Below are positions 9,074-18,131 of a stretch of 64,000 nucleotides of DNA, in pieces. The notes under the pieces were generated by a model, which saw only the letters and a program-made list of their open reading frames with translations, did no database searches and had not been told where the DNA came from. Position 1 is the stretch's first letter. Each line of letters starts with the position of its first letter. This DNA is from Bacteroidia bacterium (GTDB taxonomy: Bacteria; Bacteroidota; Bacteroidia; J057): NCBI GenBank assembly GCA_030430575.1, contig JAUIKF010000004.1, positions 149,636 to 213,635 on the forward strand, in the 5' to 3' direction. A program made the position numbers and the translations under genes.

Positions 9074-9814
9074 TCAACCCTCATCATATTTCCCCAATTG
9101 GCGAAGGACCACAGAGAAGTTTTTGGGATAAGGAGAAGTAAAAGTCATTTCTTCGTCCGATATAGGATGTCGAAATGTCAAGCTCATGGAATGTAATAGG
9201 TACCCCTGGTTGAGTGGACGTTCTTCGCGCCGTCCATTGGGCTTATAGCGTCGTTTCAAGGACGAAAGATAAAGGTCCTCTCCGCCATAAAGGGCATCTC
9301 CCACGATTGGGCAGCCCAAGGCCGTCATATGCGCGCGTATCTGGTGCGTACGCCCCGTGATGGGTTGACATCTCACCAAGGTGAAATTGCGAAATCGCTT
9401 TTCAGCTGTTACAATCGTAGTGGCTTTTTTGCCATCATTTTTGTGAGGAACCACCCGCTTATTGGTCGTGACCAAGAGGGGCAGGTCCACGATCTGCTCA
9501 TCAAAATGATGCACGCCTTTGACCAGGGTCATATAGGTCTTAGAGACTTCCCTTCGCTGAAACTGAAGGGCAATCGTCCGATAGTTTTCTTTACCTTTGG
9601 CAATCAAAAGAATGCCAGAAGTCATTTTGTCAAGACGATGACAGAGCTGCGCTTCGGGGTGGTATATCTTGGCGAGATGATTGAGGTTGCGATTGCTTTT
9701 GTCATCAAGGCTCGCCATCGCAAGTGGTTTGTTGACCAATATGATGGCCTCATCTTCAAATAGAATGAGGTCCTCAAAGCGAACAAACTTGGGTTTGAAT
9801 TCAGGGTTGGACAT
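9074..9814 (-). CDS. RluA-family RNA pseudouridine synthase
   Basis: This 246-residue enzyme isomerises uridine to pseudouridine in rRNA or tRNA. The catalytic aspartate lies in CHRLDKMTSGILLIAKG, the family's HRLDxxTSG motif. VSKTYMTLVKG, GRTHQIRAHMTALGCPIVGDALYG and LHSMSLTFRHP follow in the family order. There is no N-terminal S4 domain: the protein starts with a short lead into ILVNKPLAMASL. That resembles RluA- or TruC-type rather than RluD-type enzymes. The exact target base cannot be told. Confidence 0.93.
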   Translation of the reverse strand: MSNPEFKPKFVRFEDLILFEDEAIILVNKPLAMASLDDKSNRNLNHLAKIYHPEAQLCHRLDKMTSGILLIAKGKENYRTIALQFQRREVSKTYMTLVKGVHHFDEQIVDLPLLVTTNKRVVPHKNDGKKATTIVTAEKRFRNFTLVRCQPITGRTHQIRAHMTALGCPIVGDALYGGEDLYLSSLKRRYKPNGRREERPLNQGYLLHSMSLTFRHPISDEEMTFTSPYPKNFSVVLRQLGKYDEG

Positions 9815-9968
9815 GTCTTAAAAATGTAATAGGAAAATCAGAAAAATAAATGGAACCATTTGAATTTGTAAATGCATGATTTCCAAATTGTTATTCAAAA
9901 TTAGTCATTCATTCAAAATTATTTCCTTAACTCGTCTAGACAAATATACCCGAAAAATATCGATTCTC

Positions 9969-10616
9969 ATGCGTACTTCAAGTACTACTAACAAAATAGA
10001 ATGGGGCTTAGCCGCCTTTTGCCTGATAAGTATTGGGTTACGTACATTATCAGCCAGCATTTTCGACAGCATTTTTGTGTTTGCCGCCTTTTCGCTGATC
10101 CTATACTATTCCTTGCGCATGTATTTAGGCTTCAAACATTGGCAAAAGGAAAAGTGGCTAGCGGTCGCCAGCACCCTATTGTTTTTGGGACTGGTCGCTC
10201 TATTGGTGAGTTGGACCATGTTGTTGCTCTTCCGACCTGAAAGTGATGAGGTATTGAAAATGGTGCTGATAGGCAGCTCGACCTTAATTCTGGGCGTTGG
10301 AATCTTTTACGTTCTGATCCGAAAAACCATCCAGCCTACCTACCTCAAAGCGTGGGCAAAAGGGCATCTGATCCGATGGGCTGTGATTTTACCCATAATC
10401 CTTATCACCTACCTGATTGGCTGGCAAGGGCTTTTCCGCACCTTTTACCCTGAACAATACAACCAGCCCCAGCCCTTTACTTCCTATCACGCCAATGGAG
10501 CAAAACAAGTAGAAGGCTTTTACCTAAATGGAAAACCAGATAGCACGTGGGCGTATTATGACCAGATGGGCGATACGGTGGAGGTGAAAGATTTACGAAT
10601 ATCGATTGATGAATAA
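9969..10616 (+). CDS. Membrane protein with C-terminal MORN-like strand repeat, function unknown
   Basis: Starting at the ATG at 9969, the 215-residue protein has about five hydrophobic helices (for example AAFCLISIGLRTLSASIF, LLFLGLVALLVSWTMLLLF, LIGSSTLILGVGIFYVLI, AVILPIILITYLIGW). It ends in a soluble tail YHANGAKQVEGFYLNGKPDSTWAYYDQMG, which looks like the MORN/YwqK-type repeat common in Bacteroidota secreted proteins. The frame extends upstream to 9876 but that part is Lys/Ser/Phe-rich and less plausible. No function is assigned. Confidence 0.7.
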   Translation: MRTSSTTNKIEWGLAAFCLISIGLRTLSASIFDSIFVFAAFSLILYYSLRMYLGFKHWQKEKWLAVASTLLFLGLVALLVSWTMLLLFRPESDEVLKMVLIGSSTLILGVGIFYVLIRKTIQPTYLKAWAKGHLIRWAVILPIILITYLIGWQGLFRTFYPEQYNQPQPFTSYHANGAKQVEGFYLNGKPDSTWAYYDQMGDTVEVKDLRISIDE

Positions 10617-10693
10617 GGATTTCAGAAGGGTTTATTTGCCTTTTTCTTCAAAAATCAACAATCCTTGTTCAATATTCTGAAATCAGCTCCCTC

Positions 10694-11686
10694 CTAAACC
10701 ACCCCAATTCCCCTAAGCGTCTCCCGAATCTGATCTTTCGAGAGCAACTCCATATTATTGGAATTGTAGTTCTGGAACTGGGCGTTGTCGTCAGGAGGAA
10801 AGTTGTCAAAGGGCGAATTTCGGAGGACGAACATGTCGTCTGTCTCGGTGATGTGGGGACGCTCCTCATCTGTGAAAAGGGCTTCATAGAGCTTCTCCCC
10901 AGGCCGTACGCCGATGACGTCAATACCGATGTCTTCAGGCTTATGGCCAAACCTAGGGGCCAATTCTTCTATCATCACTTGGGCCAGATCGGGAATCCTT
11001 AACCCAAACATTTTTAAGACAAATATCTCGCGGCCCTTCATGGTTCGGGCAGACTGTAAGATGAGATTAGCTGCTTGGGGAATGGTCATGAAGAAGCGCG
11101 TCATCTCTTCTGAAGTAATGGTCACAGGACCCCCTTGCTCAATCTGATGGCGAAAAATGGGGATAACGGATCCTACCGAGTTCAGCACATTGCCAAATCG
11201 CACACAAGCAAATTTTGCCCCAGATTCGCCTACAGGTGCATTGATAATGACCTTCTCGCTGAGCAGCTTAGTCGCTCCCATGGTGTTGAATGGACTTGCT
11301 GCCTTATCTGTCGAAATACCTACCATCGTCTGCACCCCTTTTTCTATGGCAGCTTCCACGACATGTTTGGTACCAATAACATTGGTATAGACGGCTTCGA
11401 AAGGGTTGTACTCACAAAAGGGGACGTGCTTCAACGCTGCAGCATGGAATATGATGTCTGCTCCTTCGGCTGCGCGCATGATGCGATCGCGGTCGCGGAT
11501 ATCACCCAGTAAATTCCGGATGACGGGGGATTTGAGCTTTTGATTCAGGAAAAAATGACCAGCCTCGTGGTTGTCAAATACCCGAATACGCTTGGGACCC
11601 AATTCCACCAACTGACTGACAATCTCTGAACCGATGGACCCACAGCCTCCTGTCACTAATATGTCTTTATTTTCGAAAAAATTCAT
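10694..11686 (-). CDS. UDP-N-acetylglucosamine 4,6-dehydratase-like SDR (CapD/PglF/LegB type)
   Basis: An extended SDR of 330 residues. The NAD site is LVTGGCGSIGSEIV near the N-terminus. HAAALKHVPFCEYNPFEAVYTNVIGT, STDKAASPFNTMGATKLLSE and CVRFGNVLNSVGSVIPIF are the signature blocks of soluble CapD/PglF-like 4,6-dehydratases, where Met replaces the usual SDR Tyr in MGATK. It should turn a UDP-HexNAc into the 4-keto-6-deoxy sugar. It is the last gene of a set with an aminotransferase, a hydrolysing 2-epimerase and a NeuB-like synthase, so its likely role is the first step of legionaminic-type nonulosonic acid synthesis. Bacillosamine-type use is the alternative. A 243-bp gap with a palindromic repeat separates it from the next gene upstream. 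Confidence 0.87.
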   Translation of the reverse strand: MNFFENKDILVTGGCGSIGSEIVSQLVELGPKRIRVFDNHEAGHFFLNQKLKSPVIRNLLGDIRDRDRIMRAAEGADIIFHAAALKHVPFCEYNPFEAVYTNVIGTKHVVEAAIEKGVQTMVGISTDKAASPFNTMGATKLLSEKVIINAPVGESGAKFACVRFGNVLNSVGSVIPIFRHQIEQGGPVTITSEEMTRFFMTIPQAANLILQSARTMKGREIFVLKMFGLRIPDLAQVMIEELAPRFGHKPEDIGIDVIGVRPGEKLYEALFTDEERPHITETDDMFVLRNSPFDNFPPDDNAQFQNYNSNNMELLSKDQIRETLRGIGVV

Positions 11687-11750
11687 TCGCTACTTTCGTT
11701 TTTGTTAAGCACAGTGTATACTAAGACTATCTACACTTTCAACAGTTCTG

Positions 11751-11876
11751 CTGTCATTTCGAATCCCCTAGAGGCTTTGCGAAAGGGGATGAGAAATCTA
11801 GCAAGCTGGTCTAGTGGCATGTTTGAACCCAGGACAAAATAGGTGGTTAGATTTCTCCCGATGGTCGAAATGACAG
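11751..11876. repeat. Nested inverted repeat with TCATTTCGA arms
   Basis: CTGTCATTTCGA at 11751-11762 pairs with TCGAAATGACAG at 11865-11876. Nested inside, GAGAAATCTA at 11791-11800 pairs with TAGATTTCTC at 11848-11857. The 126-bp imperfect palindrome fills the gap between the dehydratase and the aminotransferase. This TCATTTCGA..GAGAAATCT pattern is a familiar dispersed intergenic repeat in several phyla. Confidence 0.65.
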
Positions 11877-11929
11877 TATTGCTGTTGGGTTTTCTGTAAG
11901 AAATTTAATTTACAGCGTACAAACTACGC

Positions 11930-13069
11930 CTATAGGGTTTTTCCCTCAATTCCTACCTGCTTCAATTGCGCCATCTCCTCCTTAAGAACCTTCACCACAT
12001 ATTGCTGCTCTGCTTCCGATATTTGGGTAAAAAAGGGTAAAACGAGCATTTCATGACTGATTTGCTCCGCAATCGGATAATCACCTTCCTTATAGCCAAA
12101 GTCTTCCCGATAGAAGTCCTGTAAGTGAATACAAGGAGAGAAATACGCCTTGGACTGAACGCCCCGAGCGTTGAGACGCTCAAGCAGGTCGCCTCGCACC
12201 CTTGCGTCTACGCGCACCCCATATACAAACCACGAATGGTCATTCCCTTCTTCAATCGTCAATAACCGAATACCTTCCACATCCTGGAGCAATTCATTGT
12301 ATCGATTGGCAACGGCTCTGCGCTTCTCTATGATCTCAGGTAGTTTCTGGGTTTGTACCACGCCCAATGCAGCTGTCAATTCACTGATTCGGTAATTATA
12401 GCCCAATCGCGCATGGGAGAGCCATTGAAGGCTGTCACCACGACCTTGGTTACGCATGCTTTTGCAGAGGCGATAGATATTGTCATCATCGGTGATGATC
12501 ATGCCGCCTTCGCCCGTCGTCATCTGCTTATTAGGGTAAAACCCATAAACTGCCAAATCGCCAAACGTACCCGCCATCTGACCATTATGACGGGCCATGA
12601 TACTCTCACAAGCATCTTCGATGACATAGAGGTTGTGGCGCTTGGCGATATCCATGATCGCCGTCATATTGGCACTTTGCCCAAAGACGTGTACCGGGAT
12701 AATGGCCTTGGTATTGGGGGTAATGGCAGCCTCTATTTTTGCAGGATCAATGTTGAGACTTTCATCCTCCACATCCACAAAAACAGGCGTAGCCCCTTCA
12801 AAGAGCACACAATTGGAAGAAGCTATGAAGGAAAACGGGGTGGTAATCACTTCGTCGCCTGCCTTCAAGCCCAGTGCCCGCACCGCAAGGTGGAGGCCAG
12901 AAGTACCAGAATTGATGGCGATGGCATATTTGCTGCCAAGGGTCTTGGCAAAGAGGTCCTCAAAAGCGTCGGTCTGTGGGCCGATGCTGAGGCGAGACGA
13001 GCGTAGGACGTCCGTTACGGCCTGAATTTCAGCTTCGTCTAGGTAAGGTTGGGACAAAGGGACATTCAT
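11930..13069 (-). CDS. DegT/DnrJ/EryC1 PLP aminotransferase (LegC/PglE-like)
   Basis: A sugar aminotransferase that should add the 4-amino group to the UDP-4-keto-6-deoxy-HexNAc made by the neighbouring dehydratase. The start MNVPLSQPYLDEAEIQAV at 13069 is chosen because family members begin there and because its ATG shares one base with the TGA of the gene upstream (TGATG coupling). The frame runs 35 codons further up, but only through antisense of that gene. GTSGLHLAVRALG, DEVITTPFSFIASSN, VIEDACESI and the PLP lysine in VYGFYPNKQMTTGEGG are present. About 379 residues, a normal length. Confidence 0.9.
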   Translation of the reverse strand: MNVPLSQPYLDEAEIQAVTDVLRSSRLSIGPQTDAFEDLFAKTLGSKYAIAINSGTSGLHLAVRALGLKAGDEVITTPFSFIASSNCVLFEGATPVFVDVEDESLNIDPAKIEAAITPNTKAIIPVHVFGQSANMTAIMDIAKRHNLYVIEDACESIMARHNGQMAGTFGDLAVYGFYPNKQMTTGEGGMIITDDDNIYRLCKSMRNQGRGDSLQWLSHARLGYNYRISELTAALGVVQTQKLPEIIEKRRAVANRYNELLQDVEGIRLLTIEEGNDHSWFVYGVRVDARVRGDLLERLNARGVQSKAYFSPCIHLQDFYREDFGYKEGDYPIAEQISHEMLVLPFFTQISEAEQQYVVKVLKEEMAQLKQVGIEGKTL

Positions 13070-14208
13070 CAGTAGGTCATCTGTTTTTGAAGTAATGAAG
13101 GGCCAATCGCTACTTCGGAGAGGTGGTGAACGATGCGCTCGGCGGCTCGACCATCTCCGTAGGGATTGGTGCAAGATGGCAATTTCGATAGAAATTGTGT
13201 GTCATGCAAGGCCGTATGTACAGCATTGCCTATGGCCTGGGCATCATAGGTCGCATCCAATACATTTGCAGCGCGCTGGCGTCCCTCCTGGCGCGTCCCG
13301 ATGTTTATGACTGGGGTGTGAAACGATGCTGCTTCGATGATGCCCGAACTAGAATTCCCCACCATCACGGATGCGTATTTCATCAAACCGAGGTAAGCAT
13401 CGCGTGGAATATGTTGATGAATGCTAAAGGAAGAATTTATCCTAAATTCTTCTATTACTTCAATCATCTTTCGTCCCCCAGCATCTGCATTGGGATAGGC
13501 GACAATTGCTTCTAATCCAGCTGCCTGGACGGCTTCCAGCGTAGCTCGCATCTGTATGCCTGCTTGCTCAAGTTCCTCACTTACAGGGTGTTGTACCACT
13601 AGCGCAAATGCCCCTTTGGGACTGAGACCATATTGGGAGCGTAGTTGATTTTCGGGTAAAAGGCCCTCCGTGATGCCATCCAAGCCTGGACCGCCAGTGA
13701 CCCAGACATGGTTCGGGTCTTCGCCCAAGCGAAGAATGCGTTCACGGCTTTCGGCCGTGGCGGGGAAGTGAAGATGCGACAATTTCGTGATGGCGTGGCG
13801 GGCGGCTTCATCTACCGTGGAGGTGACTTCCCCTCCGTGGATATGCGCGGCAGGAATGCCCATATAAGTGGCAACGGTCGCCCCTGCCAGCATTTCTCCA
13901 CGATCTCCTAATAGCAAGATAATGTCTGGCTTTATTTGCCTACATAATGTGGTCAATTGGATCAATAGTTCTCCAATAAAGTGTGCCATAGCTGCTCGAT
14001 CGTCCCCTTCGAAGATGACTGGCAGTTCATGCAAATCGAATTCCTCTGCCCGCAGTTCGTCTATCGTCATGCCGTGATCGGCCATGAGGTGCATACCGGT
14101 CGCAGCTACACTAAGGTGCAATTGAGGATGTGCATGGATAGCGCGCAAGGTATGGCGCATCAGCCCAAAATCGGCTCGTGTACCACTGATGTATAGGATG
14201 TGCTGCAT
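13069..14208 (-). CDS. Hydrolysing UDP-N-acetylglucosamine 2-epimerase (NeuC/LegG-like)
   Basis: A 379-residue member of the hydrolysing UDP-GlcNAc 2-epimerase family, which removes UDP and inverts C2 to give free ManNAc or its 2,4-diacetamido-6-deoxy analogue. It begins ILYISGTRADFGLMRHTLRAI and carries LLLGDRGEMLAGA, HIHGGEVTSTVDEAARHAITKLSHLHFPAT, NSSSGIIEAASFHTPVINIGTRQEGRQRAANV, all family blocks. The 1-base overlap with the aminotransferase gene indicates translational coupling. With the 4,6-dehydratase and aminotransferase next door, the LegG role (legionaminic acid) is more likely than plain NeuC (sialic acid). Confidence 0.92.
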   Translation of the reverse strand: MQHILYISGTRADFGLMRHTLRAIHAHPQLHLSVAATGMHLMADHGMTIDELRAEEFDLHELPVIFEGDDRAAMAHFIGELLIQLTTLCRQIKPDIILLLGDRGEMLAGATVATYMGIPAAHIHGGEVTSTVDEAARHAITKLSHLHFPATAESRERILRLGEDPNHVWVTGGPGLDGITEGLLPENQLRSQYGLSPKGAFALVVQHPVSEELEQAGIQMRATLEAVQAAGLEAIVAYPNADAGGRKMIEVIEEFRINSSFSIHQHIPRDAYLGLMKYASVMVGNSSSGIIEAASFHTPVINIGTRQEGRQRAANVLDATYDAQAIGNAVHTALHDTQFLSKLPSCTNPYGDGRAAERIVHHLSEVAIGPSLLQKQMTY

Positions 14209-14214
14209 GGGGGT

Positions 14215-14330
14215 TCAATAAAAATGAAAATTTAAATAAAAATGAAAGTAGGAGATATTCCTGCTCAAATTCTGGCGTATTTTCTTTTGATTTTAATTTT
14301 CATTTTAACTTTGATTTCTTCCCCCCACAT
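14215..14330. repeat. AT-rich inverted degenerate repeat
   Basis: Between the epimerase and synthase genes the sequence reads AATAAAAATGAAAATTTAAA at the left and TTTTAATTTTCATTTTAACT at the right, reverse-complementary halves about 65 bp apart. It can fold into a long weak hairpin. Similar AAAATGAAAAT blocks lie at about 2852-2880. Confidence 0.45.
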
Positions 14331-15399
14331 CTTCCCATTGAATCAACGAATCTTTCGAGATAGGCCGCTGGCTGACTTTTCCGATCAGGTCGAAGAGATG
14401 GGAAGGCGCAATGCCATCGCCAGGGCGCTTGATGCCGAGGTGAGTTTCGGTCAATGTTGTACCAATAGGGATGTCTTGAATCGCCACGACACTCTTTCGG
14501 GCGACCGCCGCAATTTCTAATTCTGCCTTTGTGGGAATTTTTACCCCTGACCCCATGATCTTTTCTACTTGACGGATCTGTCTAACCATCTCCTTCAATT
14601 CATCAGGCTCCAGGGAGGCCTTATGATCTGGACCGGCCATGGTTCGGTCTAGCGTATAGTGTTTTTCAATGACATGGGCACCCATCGCGACGGCCAATAC
14701 AGGAATCAAAATGCCTTCTGTATGATCAGAGTAGCCTATGATGCACCCTGTCGCCTCATGCATGGTCTTCATGGCGCTCAAGTTTGCATCTTCATGCGGA
14801 CAGGGGTAATTCGTGGTGCAATGCAGTACCACAAGCTGTTCATTATCAGTGGACTTGATCGCAGATATAGCTTCGTGTACTTCCCCCATCACGGCCATGC
14901 CTGTGGAGATAATTAAAGGCATGCCCTTGGCAGCCATGCGCTTAAGATAGGGGATATTGGTCAATTCGCCCGAACCCGCTTTGAAGACCTTTACCCCCAA
15001 CTCATACAAGAAGTCTATGGCCTCTTCGTCAAATGGCGTGGACATAAAGACCAAGCCCAATTCCTCCGCATAGGCTTTCAGCTCGGCATGTGCTTCATAA
15101 GGCAATTCGAGGCGTTTAAGCATCTCGTATTGTGATTCCTCATGGCCAGTATTTTGGGTCTGGTAGCTCGCTTGTTGTGCCTTTTTGGTGACGAGCTTAT
15201 CCGCTTGAAAGGTTTGAAATTTCACCGCGTCCACACCCGCATCATGCGCGGCTTCAATCAACTGACGAGCCAAGGCCAAGTCGCCGTTATGATTGACGCC
15301 TGCTTCGGCGATGATGAAGCAGGGATGGCCAGGGCCTATGGCGTGGCGGTTACTAATCTTAATTGAATCCAATGTTCTATCTGTCGGTTGTTTTCCCAT
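14305..15399 (-). CDS. N-acetylneuraminate synthase family protein (NeuB/LegI-like)
   Basis: This enzyme condenses phosphoenolpyruvate with a ManNAc-type sugar to make a nine-carbon nonulosonic acid in the cytosol. The TIM-barrel domain shows CFIIAEAGVNHNGDLALAR, DAVKFQTFQADKLVT, FKAGSGELTNIPYL, ISTGMAVMGEV, HCTTNYPCP and GYSDHTEG. A C-terminal SAF antifreeze-like domain begins near RKSVVAIQDIPIGTTL at about residue 295. At 364 residues it has full length. With the 2-epimerase and 4,6-dehydratase as neighbours it most likely makes legionaminic acid. No CMP-sugar synthetase is present in the window. The first hairpin of a dispersed repeat starts 7 bp before its ATG. Confidence 0.94.
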   Translation of the reverse strand: MGKQPTDRTLDSIKISNRHAIGPGHPCFIIAEAGVNHNGDLALARQLIEAAHDAGVDAVKFQTFQADKLVTKKAQQASYQTQNTGHEESQYEMLKRLELPYEAHAELKAYAEELGLVFMSTPFDEEAIDFLYELGVKVFKAGSGELTNIPYLKRMAAKGMPLIISTGMAVMGEVHEAISAIKSTDNEQLVVLHCTTNYPCPHEDANLSAMKTMHEATGCIIGYSDHTEGILIPVLAVAMGAHVIEKHYTLDRTMAGPDHKASLEPDELKEMVRQIRQVEKIMGSGVKIPTKAELEIAAVARKSVVAIQDIPIGTTLTETHLGIKRPGDGIAPSHLFDLIGKVSQRPISKDSLIQWEDVGGRNQS

Positions 15400-15405
15400 T
15401 GTGTT

Positions 15406-15490
15406 GTTACTTTTTTTAGAAAAAAGTAACCAAAAAATCGAAACGGGCCAACCAAGGCCATCGCTTCTATCCGTCCGCCCACGCCCGTTT
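15406..15490. repeat. Two-hairpin element, family 2, copy A
   Basis: The first stem is GTTACTTTTTT / AAAAAAGTAAC at 15406-15430. The second stem is GAAACGGGC at 15440-15448 with GCCCGTTT at 15483-15490. The usual tail CATCCCAGCCGCAC follows only at about 15539, after a ~48-bp insertion that contains a promoter-like TATCTTTG at 15505-15512. It lies directly upstream of the NeuB-like gene. Confidence 0.75.
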
Positions 15491-15578
15491 ACTCAGAATC
15501 TGTCTATCTTTGAAGGCTTTCGTGAGGGCTTCGCCGTTCATCCCAGCCGCACAATGACGAAGCATAACCATCAGACGA

Positions 15579-18131
15579 TCAGGCATTCGGACGTTCAGAC
15601 GTAGCTTTTTTCCATTCTAAAAACCCTACCCCTGCTGCTGCGAGCAGGAGGATGATCGAGAATATGAGCGAAAGCATCTCGCCTGTTTTATAACTTTGGG
15701 GTTCCATTTTGAACTCCACGGTATATTGTCCTGCGGGGAGCTTCATGCCGCGCAAGACGTAGTTGGCGCGGAAGTGAGGAACTTTTTCTCCCTTGACATA
15801 GGCGTTCCAGCCTTTGTCACTGTTGTAATAGATTTCGGAGAAAATAGCCAGCTGATCGCTCGTGGCATTGACCTCGTAGGTCAGGTGATTAGGCTTATAA
15901 TCGGTCAAGCGAATACTTGAGGTAGGATCTACCTGAGGGGTGAAGCCCGCCAGTTGGTCTTTGAACTGCTCATCAATGACCGCTTTCCTTGCAGGATCAA
16001 ACCCTTGAAGCGCTGCAATCTCCTCATCAGGTCCATTGACCCATTGTAATTCAGAGACAAACCAGGCGTTGCCCAGCGCAGAGGAATTGGCATGGGGAGC
16101 TGATTTGTCGGAGAAAATGAGGTATTTGGTATTGAGCATATTGATGACGGGGCTGCGCCCTACAGCAAGTCTGATGGTAGAGTCAGTTGGGTTCGCACGC
16201 AATACATTCAAAATGCTGATCATTTCTGGCTGGATATTGCGTGAAATCAAGTCTTGGTAGCGACGTAGCTTCGCAGCGTGATAACCTCCCACATTCTTAT
16301 GGAAATACGAGGTCGCAGAGCTGTTGAAAGTGGTGCCTATATTGCCTTCGTGGAAGTGCAGCACACGGTAATTGGGGTCTTGATCTCTAAGGATAAGGTT
16401 ATCTACCTGGTTGGGTTTAGGTGCTTGCACTACTCGTTTAGATTGGAAGTCCTCATCGTCGAGATAGCGTTTGTTGATGGTCCACATATCGATGAGGGTC
16501 AAAGCTAAAATTCCCCCGATGACCACTGTCCACTTAAGGCTGTTGCGGAGGTACATCCACAGCAGACCAGCACTTACGGCGATCAGTCCAACGGCACGCC
16601 ATGCATCGCTGGTAAACATGTCCATACGTAAGTCCATGAGGATGCTCAGTACTTCTGGTTGATAATCTTTGTCATTGATAGGATTGGTGAAGTCAAGGAC
16701 ACTCGTACCCAACAATGCCCAGAATAAGGCAATCCCCCCTGCAACCCCTGCGGCGATATAGAGACCTGTTTGTACATTTTTGAGATCAAGTCCTTCTTCC
16801 TTGTACCGAACGAGCTTATAAAGCCCTAACATACCCAATAAGGGCATCGTGAATTCAGGAATGACCAGCATCATAGCAGGTGCACGGAACTTGCTGTAGA
16901 GGGGGATATAATTGAAGAAAAACTCTGAAAGCCCCGGTAAGAAACGCCCCCAGGAAAGCATCATAAACAGCAAGGTAGAAGCTGCTAGCCACCACATGAT
17001 GGGCCCTTCAACCAGTACCAATCCCAACACAAATAAGAAGCAAATAATGGCGCCGACATATACTGGGCCTTCGGTAAAGGGTTGATCTCCCCAGTAGGTA
17101 GGCAAGCGCTCCTGACGCAGTTTTTGGTAGGCTTCAGAGGATCTGGAGACGGTAGTTGCCGAGGCTCCACCATGAAAATTGGGGATCATCAGCGTAAAAG
17201 TCTCCATTTTTCCATAACTCCATCGCCAGGCATATTCTGTATCTAATCCATCAGAAGCGACTTCTCCTTCATCCGTTTGGGTCAGCGTTGGATTGCCACG
17301 GATCGTCTCTTTGGCGTATTCATTGGTGGTCCAGAGGAGGCTGGTGCTCGGGCCGACGGCAAGGCCAGCCGCCAGAATAAGGGCACCAGATGCGATAGCA
17401 AATTCCTTGAGGGTATTCTTCATGATCGCATCGACTCCAAAAGCAATCCCCAGAATGATTAAGGACAACCCAAGGTAATAAGTCATCTGAACGTGATTGG
17501 CACAGATCTGAAGGGCCAATGCCACTGCGGCGATGACACTTCCCAGCAAAATATTGCCTCGATAAGCTGTCAATACGCCTGCCACTATAGGTGCCATATA
17601 GGCGATCGCAAGGGCCTTTGAGGTATGCCCTGCAGGCATGATGATGAAGAAATAGGAGGAAAACGTAAAGGCAAATGCCCCTAAGGCGCTTATCCAGGGA
17701 CCTGTTTTGAACGTCAGAAGGAGGAAGTAAAACCCTACAAACATCAAGAAGAAAAACTTGATAGGGTTGGGCAAGCCAAAAAGCAGAAAGGCTTTGACCT
17801 TCATGAAAAGGTTGTTGGGGTAATGAATCCCCATTTGATAGGTTGGCATTCCGCCAAACTGAGAATTACTCCAGGCTGACCACTCACCAGTCTCTTCATG
17901 AAAGTCACGGACTTCCTGAGCCATGCCTTCATATTGCTTGATATCACTTTGGCGAAGCACTTTGCCAGACATGACAGGGCTGAAATAAGTGAACAACAAA
18001 GCCGTGAATCCCACGATGATGCCCAAGTGGGTAAGCCATGGGCGGAAACGATCAAGAGGGGAGGGCGATTTTGCTTTTTTAGGAGGGGAAGCAGGAGCCT
18101 TGCTAGCCGCTGCGCGCTTCTTTTTTGCCAT
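15579..18131 (-). CDS. YfhO family membrane protein
   Basis: An 850-residue polytopic membrane protein. A Lys/Ala/Pro-rich cytoplasmic tail of about 32 residues precedes the first membrane helix (LTHLGIIVGFTALLFTYF). The first outer loop has LRQSDIKQYEGMAQEV, then more than ten hydrophobic segments, a large extracytoplasmic domain from about residue 550 (DQDPNYRVLHFHEGN, NMLNTKYLIF) and a final helix near LSLIFSIILLLAAAGVGFL. This is the YfhO family (PF09586), which has a GT-C-like fold; characterised members glycosylate lipoteichoic acid or polymer glycans. Lying within the glycan block, it may add a sugar to an exported polymer. That role is inferred. Confidence 0.88.
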   Translation of the reverse strand: MAKKKRAAASKAPASPPKKAKSPSPLDRFRPWLTHLGIIVGFTALLFTYFSPVMSGKVLRQSDIKQYEGMAQEVRDFHEETGEWSAWSNSQFGGMPTYQMGIHYPNNLFMKVKAFLLFGLPNPIKFFFLMFVGFYFLLLTFKTGPWISALGAFAFTFSSYFFIIMPAGHTSKALAIAYMAPIVAGVLTAYRGNILLGSVIAAVALALQICANHVQMTYYLGLSLIILGIAFGVDAIMKNTLKEFAIASGALILAAGLAVGPSTSLLWTTNEYAKETIRGNPTLTQTDEGEVASDGLDTEYAWRWSYGKMETFTLMIPNFHGGASATTVSRSSEAYQKLRQERLPTYWGDQPFTEGPVYVGAIICFLFVLGLVLVEGPIMWWLAASTLLFMMLSWGRFLPGLSEFFFNYIPLYSKFRAPAMMLVIPEFTMPLLGMLGLYKLVRYKEEGLDLKNVQTGLYIAAGVAGGIALFWALLGTSVLDFTNPINDKDYQPEVLSILMDLRMDMFTSDAWRAVGLIAVSAGLLWMYLRNSLKWTVVIGGILALTLIDMWTINKRYLDDEDFQSKRVVQAPKPNQVDNLILRDQDPNYRVLHFHEGNIGTTFNSSATSYFHKNVGGYHAAKLRRYQDLISRNIQPEMISILNVLRANPTDSTIRLAVGRSPVINMLNTKYLIFSDKSAPHANSSALGNAWFVSELQWVNGPDEEIAALQGFDPARKAVIDEQFKDQLAGFTPQVDPTSSIRLTDYKPNHLTYEVNATSDQLAIFSEIYYNSDKGWNAYVKGEKVPHFRANYVLRGMKLPAGQYTVEFKMEPQSYKTGEMLSLIFSIILLLAAAGVGFLEWKKATSERPNA

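Noticed and set aside
9893..9921. Two CAAAATTA boxes as minus-strand promoters for the RluA gene
   Set aside because: They are part of an ATTCAAAATTA repeat seen at several gaps and have no -33 partner, so they were not listed as promoters.
12353..13006. 217-codon open frame antisense to the LegC-like aminotransferase
   Set aside because: A shadow of a clear PLP enzyme; no recognisable motifs.
15293..15604. Small ORFs over the two-hairpin repeats (also 19221-19421 and 32043-32258) with FLEKSNQK or GYFFLKKVT peptides
   Set aside because: These peptides are translations of the repeat itself and recur wherever it lies, so they are not genes.
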